DNA from: a virus
DNA length: 20,875 nucleotides
Direction: 5' to 3' (one strand)
IMG/VR virus record: IMGVR_UViG_3300049483_000188
Coordinates: 1-20,875 of that record
This document shows, in pieces, positions 1 through 7,489 of the stretch (its first letter is position 1; each line of letters begins with the position of its first letter). The position numbers were made by a program, and so were the translations under genes. Below the pieces are notes generated by a model. It had not been told where the DNA came from and did no database searches. It was given only the letters and a program-made list of their open reading frames with translations.

Positions 1-787
1 GGGGGAAGTTGCGGAAGAAGTCCTTGGACTTGTGCCAGTTGGTGCCTCCCTTGGCAGGGGTGCCGATGCGCCGTGCCCGCTTCTTGTTCTCGCGCGCGAT
101 GTCGGCCTTCTGCTGGTCAGTGGCGTCCTTGGGCTGCGGCACCGGTGGCTTGTACTTGTACTTCCTGCGCAGGCGCTTGGTCGGCGGCTTGCCCGTGTAC
201 TCGATGAACTTGTCTGCCTGCTCAGCCGTCATCCGGGTGGGCTGCAGGTGCTTGCGCCCCTTGCTCTCCAGATCGGCCTTGGTCTTCTTCTGGGCGTCCG
301 ACAACTCGAAGGGCTTCATCGGCTCAGCGGGCTTGGCATTGGCGGTCATGCGCTCGCGCGCAGTCTTCTCATCGAACTCTGAGGTCGCCTTGCCTGCAGC
401 AGCCAACTTCGCCTGCTTGGCCTCGTGCGCCTTGCGCTGGCCTGCCACCACCGCATCCACATCGACCGGCTTGGCTCGCTTGGCCTTGTCCCGCTCGTAG
501 TTGGCCTTGGCGTCGGACTCCACCCGCCCTGCCTGATCGCGGGCCTTCTGGCGCTCCTTGGGATCAGTGGAGATGCCGCGCTGACGCAGGGCCGTGTCCT
601 TCTGGTACGAGAACCACGGCTTGTGGATGTTCTCGTTGTACCAGTAGTCCGGACGCAGGATGGCCTCGTGCCCCATGTAGGCACCGCCCACGGCAGCAGC
701 ACCGGCTACCCCGGCCTTCTCCTTGTCGCCCAACTTCACTTCGACCTTGGAGATCTCCCGGTACTCAACCCCGAAGGCGGTGATCAC
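1..787 (-). CDS. Leader-tagged (AFGV…EISK) basic protein, 3' end outside window
   Basis: Reading frame open from a GTG at 785-787 to the window edge, about 262 codons with no stop; the C-terminus is missing. The GTG overlaps the portal stop codon (GTGA), the junction style used throughout the window. The protein begins M-ITAFGVEYREISK, the same leader as the genes at 14.5-17.9 kb and 4.6 kb. Residues 25-39 are a Gly/Ala-rich hydrophobic stretch ending GGAYMGH, like the glycine-zipper segments of the other tagged proteins. The rest is highly charged, Lys/Ala/Arg/Gln-rich and probably helical, with a very basic part near residues 205-215 (KRLRRKYKYK). It directly follows the portal, where head-morphogenesis, scaffold or protease genes usually lie. 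I recognise no enzyme domain. A structural or internal virion role is inference; existence as a gene is well supported. Confidence 0.85.
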   Translation of the reverse strand, partial: MITAFGVEYREISKVEVKLGDKEKAGVAGAAAVGGAYMGHEAILRPDYWYNENIHKPWFSYQKDTALRQRGISTDPKERQKARDQAGRVESDAKANYERDKAKRAKPVDVDAVVAGQRKAHEAKQAKLAAAGKATSEFDEKTARERMTANAKPAEPMKPFELSDAQKKTKADLESKGRKHLQPTRMTAEQADKFIEYTGKPPTKRLRRKYKYKPPVPQPKDATDQQKADIARENKKRARRIGTPAKGGTNWHKSKDFFRNFP

Positions 788-2640
788 TTCTTCTCCTTGG
801 GCGCAGGCTTCTTGGCAGGGGGCTTCTCCTTGGCCTTCAGCCGCATCTGCTTGACCTTCTCGCCATGCAGTTCCTGCTGGGCCTTGGTCTGGAACTTCAT
901 CTGGTTGACCTTCTCCTTGTGGAGATCGTCACCCTGCTTCAGTTTCTGGTCAGCAAAGCGGGGATCCTCACCCGCGCTCTTGGCCTGCATCTGGGCCTTC
1001 ATCTGCTCCAGCGTCAGGCCGTGCTTCTCCTCGGCGTGGCGCATCTGCTGCTCCTTGGCAGCCAGATCCAGTTCACCGCTCTGCACGGTCTGGGTGTCCT
1101 GAGCAGCCTGAACCTCGGGGTTCATCTGCTCCATGCCCATCTGGTCCTGCTGATCCATCTGCATGGCCTGCTGGTCCATGCCCATCTTGGTCTGCTCCAT
1201 CTGCAGAGCACCCTGCTCAGCCTGCTGGGACAGCCCGATGAGATCCAGCCGCTGCTGGGCCAGCCGCATGATGTTGGCCTGACGCGCCTCGGTCTCCTTG
1301 ACCTGCTCGGACGTCTCGTCCAACTTGGGCAGGCGAGCGGCATCGCGCAGGAACTTCTCCAGTTCCGGATCCGGGAACCACTGCAGGCCAGCGGTGGTGA
1401 GTTGGCCCATGAACTGGGACAACTGGGTGAGGTCGGGCGGATCGATGTCGCCGGGCACCAACTGGGGCAGTTGCTCCACCTTCCAGCCGTTCACCTCGAA
1501 CAGGCGGGGGATCGCGTAGCGATTGAACACGTCCGCGATGGAGGAGGAGATAGAGTTCATGGACGCCCGGAACAGGCCGGTCTTGTCGGTGTGCAGGGCG
1601 TAGGAGCCGGTGCCCTGATGGCCCACGAGGATGAAGTCCGCCAGCACGGTCATAAGGATTCGCTCCTCATACCGCTGGATGATCTCGTTGATGTTGAACT
1701 GGCGACCGCCACCGGAGTTGAGCAGGGCGAAGTCGAACATGTCCTGCTTGGTGTCCGGGTCCACCATCCTCGGGATGATGACGCCCTCCTGCTCGTTGCG
1801 GCGGACGCTCCTCACCATCTGGCGGAATGCCTCCACCATCTTGGCCTTGTCAGTCCCCTTGGCCGCAGACAGGTAGTCCGAGGGGACACGTGCCATCGGC
1901 AGTCCCGCCAGATCACGCTCGGCACCGATGGCCTCGATCTCCTCTAGACGCTTCTTCATGTAGTACGGGCGGTAGGCATTCCTCAGGAAGGAGCGACCTT
2001 CCGGATTGCCCTTGGCCGTGCTCACGCGGAAGAGAAGCGACTTCTCGATGGGGATCGTGATCATCTGGTAGTACGGAGGAGGGATCTGGACGTAGGCCTT
2101 GATCCCGCCAGTCTCATCGAAGACCCACCGCTGGAAGGTCTCCTGAGCGCGGATGGGGATCTTGCGCCAGCCGATGCGTCCGTCCGTGAACCGGGAGCGC
2201 TTCTTGTTGTCCTTCTCCCATGGACCCACGCGGCGCTTGTAGACGATCTCGTGCCACGAGAAGCCATAGGGGAGCATGGTGAGGATCTCGGTGATGAGGT
2301 CGTCCCACGTCGTGGACATGTCCTCCATGCACTGCTCTACGAACTCCGCAGCCTTCTTGTCCTCGTCCTTCTGGCTGGCGGGCTCCACACGCCAGTCCAC
2401 CTGACGCAGCAGGCGGTCCACGCTGAAGAGCAGGGATCCGATAACCGGATCGTTGTCGGCCATCTCCCGGTAGATCTGGACCGCCTTGCGGCCTTTGAGT
2501 TGCGGGAGGAACTCCTCATCGACGTACCCAGCGGTACGACGCAGGCCTGTGGCACCCAGTTCGATGAACGGCGAGGTGTTCTTGGGCACGTCGATTCCTG
2601 CACCCGGATCGATGCTCGCCTCATAGGTGCTAGAACTCAT
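784..2640 (-). CDS. Phage portal protein (DUF935 / Mu gp29-like) with long Gln/Met-rich C-terminal tail
   Basis: 618 aa. Forms the dodecameric portal at the capsid vertex through which DNA is packaged and leaves, and docks the terminase. The core is portal-like: an early stretch REMADNDPVIGSLLFSVDRLL, then WHEIVYKRR, and the segment GNPEGRSFLRNAYRPYYMKK followed by IGAERDLAGLPMARVP, which is typical of the DUF935/gp29 portal group. Position immediately after terL supports the call. The start ATG is preceded by GAGAGGATTGACGT, a good ribosome site, in a 24-base gap after terL. From about residue 440 to the end the protein changes to a Gln/Met/Lys-rich, coiled-coil-like tail (MEQTKMGMDQQAMQMDQQ) ending in a basic Pro/Lys segment (KEKPPAKKPAPKEKK). 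Such a tail is longer than the fold requires. Family call is confident; the role of the tail is unknown. Confidence 0.92.
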   Translation of the reverse strand: MSSSTYEASIDPGAGIDVPKNTSPFIELGATGLRRTAGYVDEEFLPQLKGRKAVQIYREMADNDPVIGSLLFSVDRLLRQVDWRVEPASQKDEDKKAAEFVEQCMEDMSTTWDDLITEILTMLPYGFSWHEIVYKRRVGPWEKDNKKRSRFTDGRIGWRKIPIRAQETFQRWVFDETGGIKAYVQIPPPYYQMITIPIEKSLLFRVSTAKGNPEGRSFLRNAYRPYYMKKRLEEIEAIGAERDLAGLPMARVPSDYLSAAKGTDKAKMVEAFRQMVRSVRRNEQEGVIIPRMVDPDTKQDMFDFALLNSGGGRQFNINEIIQRYEERILMTVLADFILVGHQGTGSYALHTDKTGLFRASMNSISSSIADVFNRYAIPRLFEVNGWKVEQLPQLVPGDIDPPDLTQLSQFMGQLTTAGLQWFPDPELEKFLRDAARLPKLDETSEQVKETEARQANIMRLAQQRLDLIGLSQQAEQGALQMEQTKMGMDQQAMQMDQQDQMGMEQMNPEVQAAQDTQTVQSGELDLAAKEQQMRHAEEKHGLTLEQMKAQMQAKSAGEDPRFADQKLKQGDDLHKEKVNQMKFQTKAQQELHGEKVKQMRLKAKEKPPAKKPAPKEKK

Positions 2641-2664
2641 ACGTCAATCCTCTCAGGCTATGGG

Positions 2665-4143
2665 TCACACCATGAGGGAGATCCCGTTGGGATCCGGCAC
2701 CTCTCCCTTGATGTAGACCTCGCCCTGATTGGGCGAGAACATCTGCTCCAACTTGGTGGGGGTCTTGTCCCGAGGCAGGTCCACCGGGCCCACGGGCTTA
2801 CCCGACCATCCCATGACCTTGAAGGCCAGCGAGAACGAGCAGACCTCGTCAGGCAGGTGGAAGTCCTGCCCGCTCTTGTAGAGATCGCCCACCTGACAGT
2901 ATTTGTGAGCAAGGTGCGCAGACTTGATTCGGGGAGCGATGACCGCTCCCTTCTCCACAGCGTTGACGTACTCGGAGAGCATGTTATTGCGGTTCTGCCC
3001 CGTCATGATGAAGGAGCGAGCGCGCGTATCAACATAGTCATTGACGACATTGCCAAGTCCAGTGCCGTCATGAATAGCAGTCGCGCTATATCGCTGAATG
3101 ACATCGTTGAACCATCCGATCATCTGCGGGTACGGACGACGGTTCACCCTCATGTAGTACACCAGTTGGTAGGGGTTCAAGTCCTGTCGCCACACGGAGA
3201 TGACGGTGTAGTCCTGCTCCTTGCCCCAGTCAGCGGCAGCCACGTAGTCTCCATCACGCTGGTACTCCGCGAAGGTGTACTCCTCGAAGTCCTTGGCGAT
3301 CTTCTCCGTGAGGGGCTCCATGGGCAGGGAGAACATCTTCTCTACTGCCTCAGTGTTGAAGGCGCGGTTGCCGATGGCAGGCTCACCGAGTTCATACTCG
3401 GTCCGCCACATCTCGGCGGGGATCTCCATCTTCTTGTCATCGATGGTCTTCTGGCTCAGCCAGCCGTCGATGGGGTTGGCCGAGCACTGGTAGCACCACT
3501 GGACGACCGGAAGTCCCCGGTCCTCGAAGCGCTTGCGCACCTCGGTGAACGTGCCCTCAGGGTTCTGCCACGTTGAGCACATAACCGTGTAGGGCTGGAG
3601 GATCTCCCCGAGGTAGTTCTTCTGGGGCATCGGCTGGCCGAGTGCCGCATCGAGGATGTCGATGTCCATCTCGTCGATCTCATCGAGGATGAGGAACGGC
3701 GGGTGAGGTCCACGCACTGTCTTCTGAGATGCCGTCAGGGGTCGGATGCGCGCCTTGTTGGTCAACTTGATCAGGTACTGCCCCTCGGTCTCGATCATGA
3801 AGCGAGGGGCGTTGGTGGAGTTGAGTGCGTTACGCATGTGCTCGTGGAGGTTGGTGGACTGGGCGAGCGAGCCGCCCAGCATGTTCACGTCAGCGCCGAG
3901 CAGGAAGGCCTTGGTGATCCCCAGAATGGACAGCATGAAGGACTTGCCAGACAGGCCTCGCGACCCATGCCACAGGGTAATTGATCCGCCCCTGCCGAAG
4001 TAGGCGTCGGCAAAGGCATCGAAGGGCGGGGTGTGATCGGGGTTGCCACAGGTGTTCCTAGGTATGACTACGTCCCACATTTTTCGGACAACCCACCAGA
4101 GTTCATCGTCATCCTGCGGCAACCTCTCTAACACGAACGACAT
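2665..4143 (-). CDS. terL: Terminase large subunit (ATPase and nuclease)
   Basis: 492 aa from the chosen ATG. Packaging motor that hydrolyses ATP to pump DNA into the prohead and cuts the concatemer. ATPase domain: Walker A-type GSRGLSGKS at residues 60-68, Walker B FLILDE at 150-155 followed by IDEMD, then a coupling-type segment (VMCSTWQNPEGTF) near 187-199. Nuclease domain, RNase H fold: AADWGKEQDYTVISVW with Asp305 and Asp311, and AIHDGTGLGN with Asp359. Length is normal for a large terminase. Two in-frame ATGs exist: 4161 has no ribosome site; 4143 has GGAGGTG upstream, so I use 4143. That start lies inside the end of the HNH gene (35-base overlap). The small-terminase candidate is about 15 kb away rather than adjacent. 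Confidence 0.95.
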   Translation of the reverse strand: MSFVLERLPQDDDELWWVVRKMWDVVIPRNTCGNPDHTPPFDAFADAYFGRGGSITLWHGSRGLSGKSFMLSILGITKAFLLGADVNMLGGSLAQSTNLHEHMRNALNSTNAPRFMIETEGQYLIKLTNKARIRPLTASQKTVRGPHPPFLILDEIDEMDIDILDAALGQPMPQKNYLGEILQPYTVMCSTWQNPEGTFTEVRKRFEDRGLPVVQWCYQCSANPIDGWLSQKTIDDKKMEIPAEMWRTEYELGEPAIGNRAFNTEAVEKMFSLPMEPLTEKIAKDFEEYTFAEYQRDGDYVAAADWGKEQDYTVISVWRQDLNPYQLVYYMRVNRRPYPQMIGWFNDVIQRYSATAIHDGTGLGNVVNDYVDTRARSFIMTGQNRNNMLSEYVNAVEKGAVIAPRIKSAHLAHKYCQVGDLYKSGQDFHLPDEVCSFSLAFKVMGWSGKPVGPVDLPRDKTPTKLEQMFSPNQGEVYIKGEVPDPNGISLMV

Positions 4144-4603
4144 GAGGGCACACACCTCCATTCAGGTGCTTGCCGACATTGCAGTTGTGGCAGAGAGTCT
4201 GAACGCTGTCGGGGTAGTTCTCTCGCTTCAGCCATCGCAGGAACGCCAATCCGCCGTCCATGTTCTGACGCTGGATGTTGCCGTCATTGAACACATGGTC
4301 AAGGGCGAGAAACTTCGGCTCATCCTCACCGCAACACACGCACACGCGACCGTAGTGATCGAACGCTGCTGCTCTGAGCCGGTAGTAGTAGTTGGCTCGC
4401 ATCTGACGGCGAGTCTCCGGGTTGTCGCGCAACCAGCGATTGTTCGTCTCTCTGGTGCGCTCAGGGTTCTTAGCGCGCCAATCGTAGTTGCGCTGATTGG
4501 CGCACGCCTTGCAGTCCGTGCGCCTTCCTTGTGTCCTAGGAGAACGCCAGTAGAACTCTTCCTCGTCCTTGGTCTCACCGCACTTGGTACAGGTCCGCTC
4601 CAT
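4109..4603 (-). CDS. HNH endonuclease with N-terminal zinc ribbon
   Basis: 164 aa. N-terminal zinc-ribbon Cys5-x2-Cys8 and Cys31-x2-Cys34 (CTKCGE … CKACAN), then an Arg/Asn-rich linker, then the HNH core: CVCCGE at 88-92, LDHVFNDG with His103, and LCHNCNVGKH with Cys138, Asn140, Cys141 and His146. The zinc ribbon plus HNH arrangement is common in free-standing phage endonucleases. It stops 35 bases inside terL, so translation may be coupled. Two readings are possible: a homing endonuclease that invaded beside terL, or one of the HNH proteins that work with TerL in cos-type packaging, as described for HNH genes next to terminases in HK97-like phages. The 40-base gap upstream is AT-rich compared with the neighbours. 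Nuclease class is confident; which role is not. Confidence 0.92.
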   Translation of the reverse strand: MERTCTKCGETKDEEEFYWRSPRTQGRRTDCKACANQRNYDWRAKNPERTRETNNRWLRDNPETRRQMRANYYYRLRAAAFDHYGRVCVCCGEDEPKFLALDHVFNDGNIQRQNMDGGLAFLRWLKRENYPDSVQTLCHNCNVGKHLNGGVCPHVVRVREVAAG

Positions 4604-4609
4604 GAGTGG

Positions 4610-4635
4610 ATTGTATTACTTCTAGTGCAGAAGTA
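4610..4635 (-). promoter_or_regulatory. Inverted repeat with possible -10 box upstream of HNH gene
   Basis: Perfect 7-base inverted repeat TACTTCT…AGAAGTA at 4617-4635 with a 5-base loop, in the 40-base gap between two genes in an otherwise gapless region. On the minus strand it is followed by TACAAT (4615-4610), which resembles a -10 hexamer, but I see no convincing -35 box. It could be a small operator, a weak hairpin or an internal promoter for HNH-terL-portal. No T-run follows, so it is not a classical terminator. Confidence 0.3.
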
Positions 4636-4643
4636 TGACATTC

Positions 4644-4952
4644 CTAGCGCTTCCTGCGCTTGGAACGGTCATAGCCCGTGGACACTCCCTGACCCGACAG
4701 GTCCTTGAAGGCCCTCCGCAGCACATAGTGGTGATGGTGGGCCTTGTCGATGATTCCCATGTCCTTGGGAGGCTTGACGAAAGTCAGCCTGCTGCGATGT
4801 GCCAGCGTGCGTTCCTCCTTGTGGAGCACCCAGAAGTAGTCCTTCTTGGTGTGCGGGCCAAGGACGCGCACAGGCGTCTTCCCCGTGATCCCGTGCAGGA
4901 GCGCGTGGGTGGGGACCTTCTTGGCCTTGGAGATGCCGAACGGGTTGGTCAT
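4644..4952 (-). CDS. Small basic protein with FGISK leader
   Basis: 102 aa, function not recognised. It starts MTNPFGISKAKK, clearly related to the MQDAFGISK start of the gene at 17781-17948, so it is a member of the leader-tagged set although it stands 10 kb from the main cluster. The body is basic and His-rich, with HAHHHHY-like content (HHHH near residues 72-75), and ends SKRRKR. No membrane segment is visible. The ATG overlaps the stop of the preceding gene by 4 bases (ATGA). It is followed by the only noticeable gap of the left half and then HNH-terL. DNA binding or an internal virion role would fit its charge, but this is inference. Confidence 0.8.
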   Translation of the reverse strand: MTNPFGISKAKKVPTHALLHGITGKTPVRVLGPHTKKDYFWVLHKEERTLAHRSRLTFVKPPKDMGIIDKAHHHHYVLRRAFKDLSGQGVSTGYDRSKRRKR

Positions 4953-5221
4953 CCGGGTCCCTGCTCGCGGAACCTGTTCGAGTGGGGAACACGCGCAGCC
5001 AGATACTCGATCTCCCCGATCTTGATGTTCATCTGCTCCTGAGAGACGAGGAAGGTAATCGGGCCACGAAAGTAACGGTTCTGGTCACTCATCAGCATGA
5101 TCCTCGCCCGCATCCCCACCTTGAAGAACTTACGGCGGGCAGTCATGACCGTCAGGTCAGCCTCGGCCATCGGGTAGGCCTGTACGATGGCCCTCGTCGC
5201 AGAGCCAGTCTGGGTGGCCAT
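4949..5221 (-). CDS. Hypothetical phage protein
   Basis: 90 aa, not recognised. It begins MATQTGSATRAIVQAYPM, contains a short basic stretch (TARRKFFKVGMRARIML) and a segment NRYFRGPITFLVSQEQMNIKIGEIEYLAARV that looks like alternating beta strands. No signal peptide, membrane segment or metal ligands. The ATG begins one base after the endolysin stop, and the gene overlaps the next by 4 bases, so it is translated in the same run as the lysis cassette. The sequence mentions no Cys. It could be a small tail or connector accessory, but nothing in the sequence decides this. Confidence 0.75.
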   Translation of the reverse strand: MATQTGSATRAIVQAYPMAEADLTVMTARRKFFKVGMRARIMLMSDQNRYFRGPITFLVSQEQMNIKIGEIEYLAARVPHSNRFREQGPG

Positions 5222-5222
5222 C

Positions 5223-5750
5223 TCATCCCCTCGGAACAGACAGTGGCTTACCGGCCCAATTGTTGTGCCGAACGCCGTTGGCGTCGATCCCTAGAAACTT
5301 GATCTTGTTGGCCACCGCAGTGGCATTGGCGTGCTGGGAGATCTGCCAGTGCATCGGATCCCAGTAGGCCGGTCCCCAGTCGCCACCCCATTCGAGGACG
5401 TCGTAGATCTCCTTGATCTGCTCCACGGCCTTGTGGTTGGTGACGGTCCGCCAGAAGGCACGATTGGCTGCCTTCTGCGCGCCCTCGTACGACCAGTTGA
5501 TGTCGATGGCCGTACCCGAGGAATGGCAGGACCAGCCTGCTCCTGAGGTGGCCTGACGGTAGGCATACCCGCCCGTGCACGTCGCTCGTAAGGGGCGGAT
5601 CCAGTCGGCGTAGTCGTAGGCCACTGCCAGCATGAGCGGCAGGACGACCTTGTGGCAGGTCAGCCGGATCTTGGTTCCCGGTACCGTGCCGGTCTTGAGC
5701 AGAGTGGAGCCGGGCTTGAGAACCGGCCATCCGTTAAGGCTGCTGGGCAT
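5223..5750 (-). CDS. Endolysin, M15-family peptidase (VanY / L-Ala-D-Glu type)
   Basis: 175 aa. Peptidoglycan-cleaving zinc peptidase that releases progeny. The M15 signature is complete: SCHSSGTAIDINW at 74-86 supplies His76 and Asp83, and DPMHWQI at 131-137 supplies the third zinc ligand His134; WGGDWG at 121-126 is the usual motif just before it. GYAYR at 61-65 fits the substrate-site arginine region. There is no signal peptide, so it needs the holin encoded just upstream. The start ATG lies 17 bases inside the holin gene. There is no recognisable separate cell-wall-binding domain; the C-terminus (residues 150-175) is short. Family call is confident; exact bond cleaved is not determined by sequence. 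Confidence 0.9.
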   Translation of the reverse strand: MPSSLNGWPVLKPGSTLLKTGTVPGTKIRLTCHKVVLPLMLAVAYDYADWIRPLRATCTGGYAYRQATSGAGWSCHSSGTAIDINWSYEGAQKAANRAFWRTVTNHKAVEQIKEIYDVLEWGGDWGPAYWDPMHWQISQHANATAVANKIKFLGIDANGVRHNNWAGKPLSVPRG

Positions 5751-5979
5751 CAGCCACTTCCTTCCCGCGCCCGTAGCGCGTGTCCTTGTTGTTGAACCAA
5801 TTGATCAACGGAGGCGTGGCGATGGCCAAGGCCCCGATGAGCCACGTCTGGTAGTGGTCGAAGGAGATCTGGCCCTCGTTGGACCACGTCAGCAGGATGG
5901 CTCCGAGCATGGCCCCGCAGAAGACCTTGAATGCTGATCCGAACACGCTGGTGGCAAGCCAGACCTTGAAGGCATCCAT
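5734..5979 (-). CDS. Holin
   Basis: 81 aa, with two hydrophobic segments (about residues 15-32, FGSAFKVFCGAMLGAILL, and 44-61, QTWLIGALAIATPPLINW) and a charged C-terminus (NNKDTRYGRGK). Size, two-segment topology and position directly before the endolysin make this the holin that permeabilises the inner membrane. The start is well marked: AAAGGAG about 5-7 bases before ATG, the strongest ribosome site of this region, preceded by a 36-base gap with a tandem repeat. The first residues MDAFKV look like the leader of the tagged proteins but lack the Gly and the rest, so I treat this as chance. Confidence 0.85.
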   Translation of the reverse strand: MDAFKVWLATSVFGSAFKVFCGAMLGAILLTWSNEGQISFDHYQTWLIGALAIATPPLINWFNNKDTRYGRGKEVADAQQP

Positions 5980-6000
5980 GATGACTCCTTTCCTAATTAG

Positions 6001-6018
6001 TGTCTCACTGCTGTCTCA
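6001..6018. repeat. Tandem TGTCTCA repeat upstream of lysis cassette
   Basis: TGTCTCA occurs at 6001-6007 and 6012-6018, spaced 11 bases, about one helical turn. It overlaps the stop codon of the upstream gene and precedes the holin ribosome site. Spacing would suit a dimeric regulator, but this is weak: two copies of seven bases can arise by chance. Confidence 0.25.
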
Positions 6019-6357
6019 TCGGTAGAGGCCTCTGCCCTGCGAGGACAGCCGGTTGGAATCGTCCGAGGAACTCATCTCCTTGCCCGCTGTCCTGATGCGC
6101 GAGGCGCGCTCGGTGACCCCATTGCCGTCATCGCGACGAGCGATCCGCAGGGGAGAGAACAGCCGCGTCTTCACGCACCGCCATGTTCGAACCCCGGTGC
6201 TCTCGATGACGAGCGTGGCTCCCCAGCCTGCTGTAGTGATGTAGGAGCCGCCAAGGTTTTCCCAAGCCTGATTGATGATCTGCGCCCCGTCCCTCTCAGG
6301 ATCGGACAAGGTGTAGACCTTGGCGACTGGATTGATCCAGTAGATGGAGTAGGTCAT
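6016..6357 (-). CDS. Small protein at end of tail module
   Basis: 113 aa, not recognised. The first half (MTYSIYWINPVAKVYTLSDP … GGSYITTAGWGATLVIES) is aromatic and beta-strand-like; the second half is hydrophilic and basic (RRDDGNGVTERASRIRTAGK), ending SSQGRGLYR. No membrane segment. The start overlaps the preceding gene by 4 bases. It is the last gene before the holin, after the tail-tip genes, so a small tail-associated or fibre-accessory role is plausible but inferred from place only. Confidence 0.75.
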   Translation of the reverse strand: MTYSIYWINPVAKVYTLSDPERDGAQIINQAWENLGGSYITTAGWGATLVIESTGVRTWRCVKTRLFSPLRIARRDDGNGVTERASRIRTAGKEMSSSDDSNRLSSQGRGLYR

Positions 6358-6530
6358 CCGTCCTGCCTAATGAAGGGCAGGTAGGTCACGCCGAGCATTC
6401 CGTCCCACGCAGATACGCTGATGCCAGACATGTCACTAGGCCAGTCGGTGACGATCTCCTGTTCGACATCCGCCCACTGCAGGGTGTCAGCAGTGCTGGT
6501 CATCAGTACGCGGTAGTAGATGCTGCTCAT
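6354..6530 (-). CDS. Very small hypothetical tail-module protein
   Basis: 58 aa from the ATG at 6530, which overlaps the stop of the preceding gene (ATGA). An in-frame upstream ATG at 6593 lies inside the upstream gene and gives an unlikely basic extension, so it was not used. Sequence MSSIYYRVLMTSTADTLQW … VSAWDGMLGVTYLPFIRQDG is aromatic and probably beta-rich, without Cys, and without a membrane segment. Family not recognised. Tight overlaps on both sides support that it is a real gene. Confidence 0.65.
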   Translation of the reverse strand: MSSIYYRVLMTSTADTLQWADVEQEIVTDWPSDMSGISVSAWDGMLGVTYLPFIRQDG

Positions 6531-7489
6531 CCCGGCCCCTGCCCTGCTGCATAGCGCACGTAGGCGTTCATGTTCGGCTGAAGGGCTAGCCACCGCTGGT
6601 TGTCAGAGAAGTTAGGGTCTGAGGCCGTGTCCAAGATGTTCCCGTTCTGATCGCGCAGTTCGATAATCGAGGTGTCGGCTGATCCAGTGAAGGTCACGGT
6701 GAGATCTGTGCCCATAACCGTCCACCCACTGATGGTCCAGTCATAGCCGGGATTGGCGGTCACCGTAAGGTCTGCTGCGTTTCCCGTCATCATCGGCATG
6801 GTGGTCAGCGGAGGAGAGCAACCTGTGAAATCACAGTGGCAGTGGTAAATGGCATACGGATGAGCGTCTAGTTCGTGCTCCTCAACTGAGTCGATGTTCA
6901 TCGCGAGGTTGCCGTACACCTCGTAGATGCCAGAGACCGCAGTTTCCACCGTCAGATCAGCCCAGTTGAAATGACCGAGGATTCCGTTCCTCGCTTCCTT
7001 GAACGGATCATCGTAAAGATTGTTACCTGTGTCGGGGTCAACGCCTACAGCATCGGCATACCAGTCTGCATACACCGTCACGTTCACGCTTGCCGCCTCA
7101 TACTGACGTGGGTCGAAGGGGAATGGCTGGTATCGATATTCAGGAATACCTTGCATCCACTGACTGCCAGCAACAGTGACCGGATCAACAGCGGCAAGTC
7201 GATTACGCCATAGGTACCTGCCTGCGCGAGGAGAGCCGATGAGTTCCCCGTTGCGATTCTCGCCGTCCACAGGATAAGCATCGTGCTGCCACAAGGTCGC
7301 CCCAGTCGTCGTGGAGATGGCCTGAACGACAGGGCTGGTACCCGTAGAGGCAAGGATCGCCTCTTCACCATCTGCACTGACGACCATCTGCAATCCGTAA
7401 ACCGTGCCCGCAGCGGCAAGCGAGTCGATGTCTACAGCGTTCACGCTCCATGGCACGCCGTCTCTGATGAAGGTCGCTCGCCAACTCAT
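6527..7489 (-). CDS. Tail-tip / host-recognition protein, beta-rich
   Basis: 320 aa. The N-terminal part (about 30-90) has propeller-blade-like text, with VVQAISTTTGATLWQHDA resembling a PQQ/WD-type blade. The middle contains AASVNVTVYADWYAD and a Cys/His cluster YHCHCDFTGC near residues 217-226. The C-terminal part (about 235-300) looks like an Ig-type or beta-sandwich module, with NAADLTVTANPGYDWTISGW followed by TDLTVTFTGSADTSIIELRD. The start overlaps the stop of the 481-aa gene by 4 bases. Together these suggest that the two genes form one tail-tip assembly, or that one longer gene was split. Function in adsorption is inferred from position between minor tail genes and lysis. Confidence 0.78.
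   Translation of the reverse strand: MSWRATFIRDGVPWSVNAVDIDSLAAAGTVYGLQMVVSADGEEAILASTGTSPVVQAISTTTGATLWQHDAYPVDGENRNGELIGSPRAGRYLWRNRLAAVDPVTVAGSQWMQGIPEYRYQPFPFDPRQYEAASVNVTVYADWYADAVGVDPDTGNNLYDDPFKEARNGILGHFNWADLTVETAVSGIYEVYGNLAMNIDSVEEHELDAHPYAIYHCHCDFTGCSPPLTTMPMMTGNAADLTVTANPGYDWTISGWTVMGTDLTVTFTGSADTSIIELRDQNGNILDTASDPNFSDNQRWLALQPNMNAYVRYAAGQGPG

Noticed and set aside
865-1947. Open frame of 360 codons on the + strand, very Leu/His-rich
   Set aside because: Shadow of the portal's Gln/Met/Lys-rich tail read in reverse; composition is that of an antisense frame.
2251-3576. Long open frame (441 codons) on the + strand
   Set aside because: It lies antisense to the well-supported portal and large terminase genes; long antisense frames are expected in GC-rich DNA. 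The translation shows no recognisable domain, and no other gene in the window is on the + strand.
4144-4161. Earlier ATG for the large terminase (MEVCALMS…)
   Set aside because: No ribosome site before it, and it deepens the overlap with the HNH gene; the ATG at 4143 has GGAGGTG upstream.
4109-4603. HNH gene as part of an intron or intein interrupting terL
   Set aside because: The terminase reads through intact from its own start, with all motifs, so nothing is interrupted.
5962-5979. Holin start MDAFKV as an eighth member of the leader family
   Set aside because: Lacks the Gly of FG[VI] and any ISK; the hydrophobic segment follows as in ordinary holins. Similarity of four residues is likely chance.
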